DNA of 64,000 nt from Pseudarthrobacter siccitolerans (lineage in GTDB: Bacteria; Actinomycetota; Actinomycetes; Actinomycetales; Micrococcaceae), in contig NZ_JAUSXB010000001.1 of NCBI RefSeq assembly GCF_030823375.1, positions 1 through 64,000 of the forward strand. The letters run 5' to 3'. Shown here in pieces: positions 1 through 13,126 of this stretch (the stretch's first letter is position 1; the number at the start of each line of letters is the position of its first letter). The notes under the pieces are model-generated. The model had not been told where the DNA came from and did no database searches. It saw nothing but the letters and a program-made list of their open reading frames with translations. A program made the translations under genes and the position numbers.

Positions 1-181
1 TGTGTCTGTTGTTTGAGAACTCAATAGTGTGCCAAGTTTGTTGATACCGATTTTTTATTAAATTGGTTGGATTTGCCGGGCTGCCCGCCCCTGTGGGTGG
101 TCTGGTTTTTACAGCTGGTTTCAAATTTTGTGCAGCTTTTGGTCCCGTTTTCCCGGGGCTGGGGGTTGTGTCTGTTTTTCT
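1..181 (+). promoter_or_regulatory. rRNA operon leader with 16S processing half-stem
   Basis: This is the transcribed leader before 16S rRNA; the promoters lie upstream of the window. Positions 6-35 hold the conserved actinobacterial leader motif (TTTGAGAACTCAATAG). They are complementary, over 30 positions with two mismatches and some G-U pairs, to 1913-1942 in the 16S-23S spacer. Such a stem is the usual RNase III entry site for releasing 16S precursor. The same motif recurs at 2071-2090 before 23S. The remainder (40-181) is T-rich with no gene. Confidence 0.75.
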
Positions 182-5366
<5,185 letters not shown>

Positions 5367-5603
5367 CCACACACCATTTCACCGTGAACGGACTCTTCGA
5401 AAGACGTTCACACCAGGTGATGGTAAAAAGAAACAAGACTGCTTGCGTCCACTATGTGGTTCCCAAACAACAAACCAAACCAATGGTTTCGTTGCCACGG
5501 GAACACACAATTGAATAACAACACCACTGCTGCATCACTGCAGAACATGTTGTAACCACAGATTTCCCACACCACCCCGCAAAGGGTGTGTGACGGGTAG
5601 AAG
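5367..5603 (+). other. 23S-5S spacer with 23S processing half-stem
   Basis: Spacer between 23S and 5S. Positions 5440-5473 are complementary to 2068-2101 in the upstream spacer over 34 positions with one mismatch and a few G-U pairs, so the 23S precursor can be closed by a long stem. A second local hairpin lies at 5384-5411 (GTGAACG / CGTTCAC). No tRNA or protein gene is seen. Confidence 0.75.
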
Positions 5604-5722
5604 GGTTACGGCGGTCATAGCGTGGGGGAAACGCCCGGTCCCATTCCGAACCCGGAAGCTAAGACCCACAGCGCCGATGGTACTGCACCCGGGAGGGTGT
5701 GGGAGAGTAGGTCACCGCCGGA
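5604..5722 (+). rRNA. rrf: 5S ribosomal RNA
   Basis: 5S rRNA of about 119 bases. It begins GTTACGGCGGTCATAGCG and ends GTCACCGCCGGAC, and these two arms pair. The conserved internal segments CCGAACCCGGAAGCTAAG and TGGTACTGCACCCGGGAGGG are present. It is the last gene of the rRNA operon and is followed after about 10 bases by a strong hairpin. Confidence 0.96.
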
Positions 5723-5732
5723 CATAAATTAA

Positions 5733-5771
5733 AGAGTAGGGCCCTGACAAACGACGTCAGGGCCCTACTCT
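5733..5771 (+). terminator. rRNA operon terminator
   Basis: A perfect 16-bp stem (5733-5748 with 5756-5771, arm AGAGTAGGGCCCTGAC) with a 7-base loop. It starts about 10 bases after 5S and is followed by a short T-containing stretch. This is the expected intrinsic terminator of the rrn transcript. Confidence 0.9.
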
Positions 5772-5795
5772 GCTTTAACCCCCAAAACCACCAAC

Positions 5796-5891
5796 ACGCC
5801 CCAACACCTCCCGCACCCATCCAGGGAACGCCCCATCACCTCCCGCACCGATCCGGGGGGCGCCCCATCACCTTCTCAGCGTTCCGCGACC
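5796..5891 (+). repeat. 32-bp-period tandem repeat, three direct units
   Basis: Three units begin exactly 32 bases apart at 5796, 5828 and 5860. Each opens with a core close to ACGCCCCATCACCT; the first has one changed base in the core (CCAACA) and the third diverges after the first 15 bases. The tract begins 24 bases after the rRNA terminator. The same core with the same 32-base period recurs inverted at 5904-5999 and directly at 34665-34728. It is unassigned to any known element. Confidence 0.8.
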
Positions 5892-5903
5892 CCCGCAGCA
5901 GCA

Positions 5904-5999
5904 CCGTCCAATCCCGCCGGCAACTGATGGAGCGTTGCTCCAAAACCCGCAGGGCCTGATGGCGCGTCGCCTCAAAACCTGCAGGAGGTGATGGGGCGT
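5904..5999 (-). repeat. 32-bp-period tandem repeat, three inverted units
   Basis: Read on the minus strand, units start at 5999, 5967 and 5935, again exactly 32 bases apart, with cores ACGCCCCATCACC, ACGCGCCATCAGG and ACGCTCCATCAGT. Together with 5796-5891 this makes two opposed triplets, so the transcript or single-stranded DNA could fold into a large imperfect stem. No coding potential is seen. Confidence 0.8.
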
Positions 6000-6067
6000 C
6001 GGTGTGAACATTGCCACGATGCAGTTCTTTGGCCTTGGGCCGGTCCTGCCCCGGGAGGCAACTCCAC

Positions 6068-6073
6068 TAGAAT
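6068..6073 (+). promoter_or_regulatory. candidate -10 element for the gene at 6188
   Basis: TAGAAT matches the actinobacterial housekeeping -10 (TAnnnT). No good -35 is visible. Transcription would start near 6080 and give a leader of roughly 108 bases before the strong ribosome site AGGAGG at 6175-6180. A seven-codon frame (MYGLRSA, 6082-6105) starts eight bases after this hexamer and could be a leaderless leader peptide, but this is speculative. Confidence 0.4.
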
Positions 6074-6187
6074 TGATGAAGATGTACGGACTTCGAAGCG
6101 CTTGATTTCGGGTTGCGTAGGAAACGAAACACGGATACGAGCGGCTGCGATTGCGCCAGTGGTCGGCTCACAACAGGAGGAATCCAC

Positions 6188-8170
6188 ATGGCTGAGCACA
6201 ACGGCGGCAACCGCGGCGGGAATGACCGCGGCGGGTTCCGCGGACACAACAACTCAGGCGGCGAGCCCCGCGGATTCCGGTCCCGCACCAACCGGGACAA
6301 CTCCGATCCCTCCAGGGGTGCAGCCGGTGGCGGAGAGCGGAAGCCTTTCGGTGACCGCGACAAGAAGCCTTTTGGTGACCGTCCGCGCCGCGAGGGCGAG
6401 GGCGATCGTCGTGGTTTTGGTGGAGGAGAGCGTAAGCCGTTCGGGGACCGCGACAGGAAGCCTTTTGGTGACCGGGACAACCGGTCCGCTGGTGACCGTC
6501 CGCGCCGCGAAGGCGAGGGCGATCGTCGTGGTTTTGGTGGAGGAGAGCGTAAGCCGTTCGGGGACCGCGACAGGAGGCCTTTTGGTGACCGGGACAACCG
6601 GTCCGCTGGTGACCGTCCGCGCCGGGACGGTGAAGGTGACCGCAGGGGTTTTGGTGGTGGAGAGCGGAAGCCGTTCGGTGACCGTGACCGTAAGCCTTTC
6701 GGTGACCGTCCGCGCCGTGACGGCGAGGGTGACCGTCGTGGTTTTGGTGGTGGAGAGCGGAAGCCGTTCGGGGACCGCGACAGGAAGCCTTTTGGTGATC
6801 GCGACAACCGGTCCGCGGGTGACCGTCCGCGCCGCGATGGCGAGGGTGACCGTCGTGGTTTTGGTGGTGGAGAGCGGAAGCCGTTCGGGGACCGCGACAG
6901 GAAGCCTTATGGTGACCGTCCGCGCCGGGACGGTGAAGGTGACCGCCGGGGCTTTGGTGGCGGAGAAAACCGCAAGCCGTTTGGTGACCGCAGCGAACGT
7001 CCAAGCAGCGACCGTCCCAGCCGCGGCGATGCTGGTCCCCGCACCTTCGGTCGCGACCGCCAGGAAGAACGCCCGGCCCGTGTACCCAACATGCGCGACC
7101 TCCGCAGTGCCAACCGTCCCGACCGGGAACGGTCTCCGGAGATCGACGAGGATGTCACGGGCAAGGAGCTTGACCGTGCCACACAGCACCAGATCAAAAC
7201 CCTTGAGGCAAACAACGCGGAATGGGTCGCCCGCCACCTCGTGATGGCCGGCCGCCTCATCGACGACGAGCCCGAGCTCGCCTTCCAGCACGCGCTGGCC
7301 GCCAGCCGGCGCGGCGGCAGGCTTGCTGCCGTCCGCGAAGCCGTAGGCCTCACCGCCTACGCGGCCGGTCACTACGGCGAGGCACTTCGGGAATTCCGGA
7401 CGTACCGCCGGATCAGCGGCTCCAACGTGCACCTGCCCGTGATGGCCGACTGTGAACGTGGGCTGGGCCGCCCCGACCGCGCACTCGACGTGGTCCGCTC
7501 CGAGGAAGCCCAGGACCTGGACGCCCCCGGCAAGGTTGAACTTGCCATTGTTGCAGCGGGCGCACGCACGGACCTTGGCCAGCTGGACGCCGCTGTTGCA
7601 GAACTGGAGATCGCACAGTTGGATATCAACCGCGCGTTCTCCTACAGCCCCCGGCTCTTCCGCGCCTATGCAGACGCACTGGCGGCCGTGGGCCGCACCT
7701 CCGAGGCCGAGAAGTGGCAGAAACAGGCCGTTGTAGCCGAAAACGCACTGGGCCTGGGCGTTGACGAAGAACCCGACATCATTGACCTTGGCTGGGACGA
7801 GGAAGAAGAAGCCCGCGAGGAGGCCGAGCGGCGCCGGCTCCTGGACCGCGCGTCCAGCGCGTCCGGTGCAGCCGCAACGGCACCTGCTGCCGCTGAAGCT
7901 TCCGCTGCACCCACAGAGGCTTCAACCGCAGATGCTGCAACCACGGACGCTGCCGGCACCGAGGCACTGGAAGCGCCCGCAGCCGAAGAAACGGTGGACG
8001 CAAGCATCGATGACCAGGAAGCGGACTACTTCGTTTCAGATGACGCTGAGTCTGACGAGGACTCGGTAGAGCTCGACGATCTGGACCAGAACGGAGAAGA
8101 CCTGGCGGAAGCCAACGATCCAGAGGACCAGCAGGACCAGCAGGACCACCAGGATCGCCGGGAAGACTAA
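6188..8170 (+). CDS. RG/GD-rich tandem-repeat protein with TPR-like domain (Rv1691-type)
   Basis: A 660-residue protein of unknown biochemical function. The start ATG at 6188 is chosen because AGGAGG lies just upstream and homologous proteins begin near this point. Residues 1-268 are a disordered, very basic region rich in Gly, Arg and Asp. From residue 67 it consists of near-identical units of 39 or 31 residues containing RRGFGGGERKPFGDR. Residues about 327-548 form an alpha-helical TPR-like region (for example AFQHALAASRRGG and YGEALREFRTYRR). The tail from about 556 is highly acidic, with Ala/Thr-rich and DQQDQQDHQD runs. The neighbours (HAD phosphatase, small protein, tlyA) match the Rv1691-Rv1694 order of mycobacteria. 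An RNA-binding or ribosome-linked role is an inference from the RG-rich domain and from the rRNA operon and rRNA methyltransferase alongside. Confidence 0.85.
   Translation: MAEHNGGNRGGNDRGGFRGHNNSGGEPRGFRSRTNRDNSDPSRGAAGGGERKPFGDRDKKPFGDRPRREGEGDRRGFGGGERKPFGDRDRKPFGDRDNRSAGDRPRREGEGDRRGFGGGERKPFGDRDRRPFGDRDNRSAGDRPRRDGEGDRRGFGGGERKPFGDRDRKPFGDRPRRDGEGDRRGFGGGERKPFGDRDRKPFGDRDNRSAGDRPRRDGEGDRRGFGGGERKPFGDRDRKPYGDRPRRDGEGDRRGFGGGENRKPFGDRSERPSSDRPSRGDAGPRTFGRDRQEERPARVPNMRDLRSANRPDRERSPEIDEDVTGKELDRATQHQIKTLEANNAEWVARHLVMAGRLIDDEPELAFQHALAASRRGGRLAAVREAVGLTAYAAGHYGEALREFRTYRRISGSNVHLPVMADCERGLGRPDRALDVVRSEEAQDLDAPGKVELAIVAAGARTDLGQLDAAVAELEIAQLDINRAFSYSPRLFRAYADALAAVGRTSEAEKWQKQAVVAENALGLGVDEEPDIIDLGWDEEEEAREEAERRRLLDRASSASGAAATAPAAAEASAAPTEASTADAATTDAAGTEALEAPAAEETVDASIDDQEADYFVSDDAESDEDSVELDDLDQNGEDLAEANDPEDQQDQQDHQDRRED
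6386..6991 (+). repeat. in-frame coding tandem repeats (117 and 93 bp)
   Basis: The DNA encodes five full units of 39, 39, 31, 39 and 31 residues (117 or 93 bp) plus a partial sixth. The short units lack an eight-residue block, DNRSAGDR. Units are nearly identical at nucleotide level, including silent positions, which suggests recent duplication or gene conversion and a copy number likely to vary between strains. Confidence 0.85.
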
Positions 8171-8174
8171 GCGG

Positions 8175-9164
8175 ATGACTGAAGCAAGCCTGATCTCCCG
8201 TTTCGATGCGTTGCTCGCCGACCTGGACGGGGTGGTGTACGCCGGCCCGCACGCGATCCCCGGTGCAGTGGAATCACTCCAGCAGCTTGCGGGCCTGGGC
8301 ATAGGCCTGGGCTACGTGACAAACAACGCGTCCCGGACCCCGGCGCAGGTCGCGGCCCACCTACGGGAGCTGGGCGCACCGGCCGCCGACGAGCAAGTGG
8401 TCAGCTCGTCGCAGGCAGCCGCGGAGCTGCTCGCCTCGGAGCTGCCCCCGGGTTCCCGGGTGCTCATTACCGGAAGCCCGGCCCTGGCCGAGGAAATTGA
8501 GCTGGTGGGCCTGGTACCGGTGTACAGCCAGGACGAGAACCCAGTGGCGGTAGTCCAGGGCTTCAACCCCGCCATCGGCTGGAAAGAACTCGCTGAGGCG
8601 TCCTACGTTGTGGCGGCCGGAACCCTGTGGGTGGCCACCAACACGGACATGTCCATCCCGCAGGCCCGCGGCATCGCACCCGGCAACGGAACCCTGGTGG
8701 CCGCAGTCACTGCTGCCACGGGCCAGACGCCCCGCGTCGCCGGCAAACCGGAGGCTCCGCTCTTCCACTCCGCCGCCAAGCGGCTCGGGGCCGAGCGCCC
8801 GCTGGTGGTGGGGGACCGGCTGGACACGGACATCCTGGGCGGCAACAACGCCGGCTTTGCCACCGTGGCCGTACTGACCGGCGTCGACACCCGGCAGACC
8901 ATCCTGGCTGCCCGCGCCGCCGAACGGCCCGACTACATCATCAGCTCCCTGACGGACCTCTACCGCCCCTATCCCGAGGTGACGCACGACGACGGCACCT
9001 ACGTGTGCGGTGAAGCAACGGCGCGCGTGGCTAACGGAGCCGTGGGCATCATTGGCAGCCAGGACAACCTCGATTCCTGGCGGGCGGCCTGTGCGGCCTG
9101 GTGGGCGGCCACCCCGGACGCCTCCGCGGCGAAGGCACCGCAACTGGCCTGGCTGGATCATTAG
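8175..9164 (+). CDS. HAD-superfamily NagD-like phosphatase (glycerol-3-phosphate phosphatase candidate)
   Basis: A 329-residue cytosolic hydrolase. The nucleophile motif DLDGVVY is at residues 16-22, with D16 and D18 as nucleophile and acid/base. The second motif is GYVTNNASR. The metal-binding end is GDRLDTDILGGNNAG, preceded by GKPEAPLFHSA. This layout, with a cap between motifs II and III, is the NagD/4-nitrophenylphosphatase type. The mycobacterial gene in the same position (Rv1692) is known as a glycerol-3-phosphate phosphatase, so that is the best substrate guess. The gene begins four bases after the TPR gene stop and is probably co-transcribed with it. The substrate cannot be fixed from sequence alone. 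Confidence 0.88.
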   Translation: MTEASLISRFDALLADLDGVVYAGPHAIPGAVESLQQLAGLGIGLGYVTNNASRTPAQVAAHLRELGAPAADEQVVSSSQAAAELLASELPPGSRVLITGSPALAEEIELVGLVPVYSQDENPVAVVQGFNPAIGWKELAEASYVVAAGTLWVATNTDMSIPQARGIAPGNGTLVAAVTAATGQTPRVAGKPEAPLFHSAAKRLGAERPLVVGDRLDTDILGGNNAGFATVAVLTGVDTRQTILAARAAERPDYIISSLTDLYRPYPEVTHDDGTYVCGEATARVANGAVGIIGSQDNLDSWRAACAAWWAATPDASAAKAPQLAWLDH

Positions 9165-9167
9165 ACT
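9162..9167 (+). promoter_or_regulatory. candidate leaderless -10 for 9174
   Basis: TAGACT, followed by exactly six bases and then ATG at 9174. Such spacing puts the transcript start on the start codon. It overlaps the stop of the HAD gene. The same layout recurs before six other genes in the window. Confidence 0.45.
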
Positions 9168-9173
9168 GTTTGA

Positions 9174-9398
9174 ATGACTGAGCTGAGTCCGCCTGACGAA
9201 TCCGCAGCAGCCCAGCCCTCTCCGGACTGGCCGCTGGACAGCCAACCCGAGGTGACCGACCATCTCGTCCATCAGGCCCTGGCGCCCTTGACGGCATTGC
9301 CTGGGCTTCCTGTGGCGGGGCACGAAGCGGTCTACAACGCACTTCACGACGAACTGCGGGGCGCCCTGGATTCGGACCCCTCGGACGGTGGCGCCTGA
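9174..9398 (+). CDS. small conserved acidic protein between phosphatase and tlyA
   Basis: A 74-residue protein of unknown function with no signal peptide or membrane segment. The N-terminus is Pro/Ser-rich and acidic; the middle is probably helical (DHLVHQALAPLTAL and VYNALHDELRGAL). It sits where mycobacteria have the small gene Rv1693. Its stop overlaps the tlyA start (TGATG), so the two are translationally coupled. No Shine-Dalgarno is seen at its own start, but a leaderless -10 lies six bases upstream. Confidence 0.75.
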   Translation: MTELSPPDESAAAQPSPDWPLDSQPEVTDHLVHQALAPLTALPGLPVAGHEAVYNALHDELRGALDSDPSDGGA

Positions 9399-10213
9399 TG
9401 CCGGTGCGGCTCGACCAGGCCCTGGTTGCCCGCGGCCTTGCCAGGTCCCGCACCCACGCCGCGTCGCTGATTGCAGAAGGAAAAGTCAGCTCAGCCGGCC
9501 AGGTGCTTGGCAAGGCATCGCTCCAGGTCGCTGAGGACAGGGACCTGGTGGTCCTGCATGACGATCAGGACACCTACGTGAGCCGGGCCGGGCACAAACT
9601 GGCCGGCGCACTCGATGCCTTCCCCGAGGTTTCGGCACAAGGCAAAAGGTGCCTCGACGCCGGCGCCTCCACCGGCGGCTTCACCGATGTCCTGCTCCGC
9701 CGGGGCGCCGCGCATGTGGTGGCGGTCGACGTCGGGCATGGCCAGCTGGTGCCGCAGCTGCGGGAGGATCCGCGCGTGGAAGTCCACGAGGGACTCAACG
9801 TGAGGTACATGTCGCCCGAAGACATCGGCGGCCCGGCGGCGCTGACCGTGGCTGACCTGTCCTTCATTTCGCTGACCCTGGTGGTCCAGCCCCTGGCGGA
9901 ATGCACCGAACCGGGCGGGGACCTGGTGCTCATGGTGAAGCCTCAATTTGAGATCGGCAAGGACCGGCTGGGACGCACCGGGGTGGTGACTTCCGAGCGG
10001 GAACGGCGGATGGCGGTGGAAAAAGTCGCCCGGGCCGCCCTCGACGCCGGCCTGGACCTGCGCGGCCTCGCACAGAGCCCGCTGCCCGGCCAGGACGGAA
10101 ACGTCGAATACTTCCTGTGGATAAACCGCCGGAACAGCCAAGAGTTGCCTAAGATCGAAGAGCGAGACGCAGCCACCGCTGCCTTGCTCGGACGAATCTG
10201 GCACAACCACTAG
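9398..10213 (+). CDS. tlyA: TlyA-family rRNA 2'-O-methyltransferase / hemolysin-like
   Basis: A 271-residue SAM-dependent methyltransferase. Residues 1-65 form an S4 RNA-binding domain (RLDQALVARGLARSR). The FtsJ-like fold follows: motif I LDAGASTGG at 86-94 and the K67 position in AGHKL expected for the first residue of the K-D-K-E tetrad, with further conserved segments VADLSFISL and MVKPQFE. TlyA proteins in mycobacteria methylate cytidines of 16S and 23S rRNA and determine capreomycin susceptibility. The coupling to the upstream small gene and the following nadK and recN is the standard actinobacterial order. Confidence 0.95.
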   Translation: MPVRLDQALVARGLARSRTHAASLIAEGKVSSAGQVLGKASLQVAEDRDLVVLHDDQDTYVSRAGHKLAGALDAFPEVSAQGKRCLDAGASTGGFTDVLLRRGAAHVVAVDVGHGQLVPQLREDPRVEVHEGLNVRYMSPEDIGGPAALTVADLSFISLTLVVQPLAECTEPGGDLVLMVKPQFEIGKDRLGRTGVVTSERERRMAVEKVARAALDAGLDLRGLAQSPLPGQDGNVEYFLWINRRNSQELPKIEERDAATAALLGRIWHNH

Positions 10214-10226
10214 AGAGCGGAACCTG

Positions 10227-11252
10227 ATGAGCAGGCGTGTACTGGTCCTCGCCCACACCGGCCGCGAGGAATCACTGAAGGCCGCCTGGGAGGCCTGCGG
10301 CCAGCTGCACGCCTCCGGCATCGTTCCGGTGATGCAGGACTCAGAACTGGCCGACATGGAACGCTTCTTCGGTCACCTTGCCCAGCCCGTGGAAGTGCTT
10401 CACGACCACGTCCAACTGCCGGACGTTGAACTGGTGATGGTCCTGGGCGGCGACGGCACCATCCTCCGCGCGGCCGAGCTGGTCCGGGAAGTTGATGTAC
10501 CCTTGCTGGGCGTGAACCTCGGCCATGTTGGCTTCCTCGCCGAGAGCGAGCGGGCGGACCTCGCCCAGACCGTTGAATGGATCGCCAGGCGGGACTACAC
10601 GGTGGAAGAGCGCATGACCATCGACGTCCAGGTCTGGGTCCGGGGGCAGAAGATCTGGCACACGTGGGCGCTGAACGAAGCAGCGATCGAAAAAGCCAAC
10701 CGGGAACGCATGCTGGAATTGGTGACCGAAGTGGATGAGCGTCCCCTGACTTCCTTCGGCAGCGACGGCATCGTGCTCGCGACCCCCACCGGGTCAACTG
10801 CCTACGCATTCTCCGCGGGCGGCCCTGTAGTCTGGCCGGAAGTGGAGGCGCTGGTCATCGTGCCCATCAGCGCCCACGCGCTCTTCGCCAAGCCCCTGGT
10901 GGTCTCGCCCCGCTCACGCCTCGCCGTCGAAGTCCTGGGCCGTACCGACGCCCAGGGCGTCCTCTGGTGTGACGGCCGGCGCTCGGTGGACCTGCCGCCG
11001 GGCGCCCGGGTTGAGGTCACCAAATCAGCCACCCCGGTGCGGCTGGCCCGCACCCACCAGACTCCGTTCTCGGCCCGGCTGGTACGCAAGTTTGAGCTGC
11101 CCATCCATGGCTGGCGCGGCCCTGTCCCCAAGGCTGACGCCATCCACACCGGCCCCATTCCAATTGTCCGGACGCCCCGTCCCATGCCGCCGCTCCAGGT
11201 GCCTGGCAGCGGGCAGCCGGACAGCGATCCCGATCCCTCAACCGCAAAGTGA
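10227..11252 (+). CDS. nadK: NAD kinase
   Basis: A 341-residue cytosolic enzyme that phosphorylates NAD at the 2'-OH of the adenosine ribose to NADP. Motif LGGDGTIL with the catalytic aspartate is at residues 73-80, the LNEAAI segment follows, and the glycine-rich TPTGSTAYAFSAGGP segment binds nucleotide. The C-terminus has a Pro-rich extension of about 40 residues beyond the catalytic core. It lies 13 bases after tlyA and three bases before recN, in one probable operon. Confidence 0.96.
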   Translation: MSRRVLVLAHTGREESLKAAWEACGQLHASGIVPVMQDSELADMERFFGHLAQPVEVLHDHVQLPDVELVMVLGGDGTILRAAELVREVDVPLLGVNLGHVGFLAESERADLAQTVEWIARRDYTVEERMTIDVQVWVRGQKIWHTWALNEAAIEKANRERMLELVTEVDERPLTSFGSDGIVLATPTGSTAYAFSAGGPVVWPEVEALVIVPISAHALFAKPLVVSPRSRLAVEVLGRTDAQGVLWCDGRRSVDLPPGARVEVTKSATPVRLARTHQTPFSARLVRKFELPIHGWRGPVPKADAIHTGPIPIVRTPRPMPPLQVPGSGQPDSDPDPSTAK

Positions 11253-11255
11253 ACC

Positions 11256-12995
11256 ATGCTTGAAGAACTGAGAATCCGCGATCTGGGCGTCATTACTGAC
11301 GCAACACTGCCGCTGGGCCCCGGGCTGAGCGTGGTGACCGGCGAGACCGGCGCCGGAAAGACCATGGTGGTCACCGCCGTCGGCCTCCTCCTCGGCGCCC
11401 GCTCTGACGCCGGTGCCGTCCGGAGCGGCGCCAAAAGCGCAACTGCCGAGGCAGTGCTGAAGCTCGACGCCGGCCATCCCGCCATCGAGCGTGCCCTGGA
11501 GGCGGGGGCGGAGGCGGAAGAGTTCGACGGCGGCGCGGAACTGATCCTGGCCCGCCGGCTGGGTGCGGACGGCCGCAGCCGCGCTTTCCTGGGCGGCAGG
11601 GCCGCCCCGGTGGGCGTCCTCGCCGAGATCGGCGAGACCCTGGTGGTGGTGCACGGCCAATCGGACCAGATCAGGCTCAAGGGCGCCACCGCCCAACGCG
11701 GGGCGCTGGACAAATTCGCCGGCGAAGCCCTCGCCGGCCAGCTAGCCGGCTACCAGGAGCTGTACAACCACTGGAAATCCAGCCAGGCCGAGCTGGACAC
11801 CCTGCGCAGCGCTGCCCGGGACCGGCTGCGGGAAGCAGAATCCCTGGAGGCCGCCCTCGCCGAAATCGACGACGTGGATCCCCAGCCCGGGGAGGACGAA
11901 CTCCTCAAGGCGGAGGCAGTGAAGCTGGCCAATGTGGAGGAGCTGCGGATCGCCGCGAGCACGGCACATCAGGCACTCATCGCCGAGGATTTCGGTGAGG
12001 CGGGCGACGCCACCACCCTGGTGGACGCCGCCAAGCGCACGCTGGAGCACGTGGCCGAGCACGACGCCGAACTCGGCTCCGCGGCAACCCGCCTCGCCGA
12101 GGTGGGCTTCCTGCTGAACGATATCGCCACTGATCTCGCCAGCTACCAGGCCAGCCTGGACACGGAGGGGCCGGAACGGCTCGCGGAGATCGAGGACCGG
12201 CGGGCCGTCCTGGCCAAGCTGATCCGCAAGTACGCCCCGTCCATTGACGAAGTCCTTGAGTGGGCCGAAAAAGCCCGCGTGCGGTTCGATGAACTGCAGG
12301 ACGATTCAACCCGCATCGAAGCCCTGGACGCGGAAGTGGTCAAGGCGGAGGCGGACCTGCAGAAGCAGGCTGCCGCCATCAGCAAGATCAGGGCCAAGGC
12401 CGCCAAGGACCTTTCCGCCCGGGTCAGTGCCGAGCTGAAGGCCCTGGCCATGGCCGATGCCACCCTGGTGATCAACCTCGAGGCCACAGGCCAACTGGGA
12501 CCGCACGGCGCGGACGAGATCAGCTTCCTGCTCCAGCCGCACTCCGGCGCCCCGGCCCGGCCGCTGGGCAAGGGGGCGTCCGGCGGTGAGCTCTCGCGGG
12601 TCATGCTGGCCATCGAAGTGGTGCTCGCCGCCGTCGACCCCGTCCCCACCTTCGTCTTCGACGAGGTGGATGCAGGAGTGGGCGGACGTGCCGCCGTCGA
12701 GATCGGACGCCGGCTGGCCATGCTGGCCCGGCACGTGCAGGTGCTGGTGGTCACGCACCTGCCGCAGGTGGCCGCCTTCGCGGACCAGCACATCACCGTC
12801 ACTAAAACTTCCGTCAGGGGAGCCGACGGCAAGACCGCCACGGGATTCACCTCGAGTGATGTCCGCCTCCTCAATGGCCCCGAGCGGGTCCGGGAACTGG
12901 CGCGCATGCTGGCCGGCCAGGAGGACTCGGAATCGGCCCGGGCGCACGCCCAGGAGCTGCTGGACGACGCGAAACTGCTGCCACAGCGGGCCTGA
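11256..12995 (+). CDS. recN: DNA repair protein RecN
   Basis: A 579-residue SMC-like ATPase that handles double-strand breaks. Walker A GETGAGKT is at residues 29-36, the ABC signature [11 protein letters not shown] and Walker [14 protein letters not shown] are near the C-terminus, and between them lies a helical coiled-coil region (about 170-390). Length is normal. In mycobacteria two genes (Rv1697, Rv1698) separate recN from pyrG; here pyrG follows directly. Confidence 0.97.
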   Translation: MLEELRIRDLGVITDATLPLGPGLSVVTGETGAGKTMVVTAVGLLLGARSDAGAVRSGAKSATAEAVLKLDAGHPAIERALEAGAEAEEFDGGAELILARRLGADGRSRAFLGGRAAPVGVLAEIGETLVVVHGQSDQIRLKGATAQRGALDKFAGEALAGQLAGYQELYNHWKSSQAELDTLRSAARDRLREAESLEAALAEIDDVDPQPGEDELLKAEAVKLANVEELRIAASTAHQALIAEDFGEAGDATTLVDAAKRTLEHVAEHDAELGSAATRLAEVGFLLNDIATDLASYQASLDTEGPERLAEIEDRRAVLAKLIRKYAPSIDEVLEWAEKARVRFDELQDDSTRIEALDAEVVKAEADLQKQAAAISKIRAKAAKDLSARVSAELKALAMADATLVINLEATGQLGPHGADEISFLLQPHSGAPARPLGKGASGGELSRVMLAIEVVLAAVDPVPTFVFDEVDAGVGGRAAVEIGRRLAMLARHVQVLVVTHLPQVAAFADQHITVTKTSVRGADGKTATGFTSSDVRLLNGPERVRELARMLAGQEDSESARAHAQELLDDAKLLPQRA

Positions 12996-13112
12996 CTGGG
13001 TACGGCAAGGCATTGGCAAACAGGGGCAGGCCCTTGCTTCCCGGACGGCCGGACCCGCAGACTGGATCATTTGGGGAACAGTTTCCGGACCCGTGGAAGG
13101 CTCATTTGATGA

Positions 13113-13118
13113 TAGGCT
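13113..13118 (+). promoter_or_regulatory. candidate leaderless -10 for pyrG
   Basis: TAGGCT followed by eight bases and the GTG at 13127. No Shine-Dalgarno sequence is seen before any nearby start, which supports a leaderless transcript and this start choice. Confidence 0.45.
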
Positions 13119-13126
13119 CGAATTCC

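Noticed and set aside
5796..5999. CRISPR array
   Set aside because: The units share only a short core, there are no identical repeats with unique spacers, half are inverted, and no cas genes are present.
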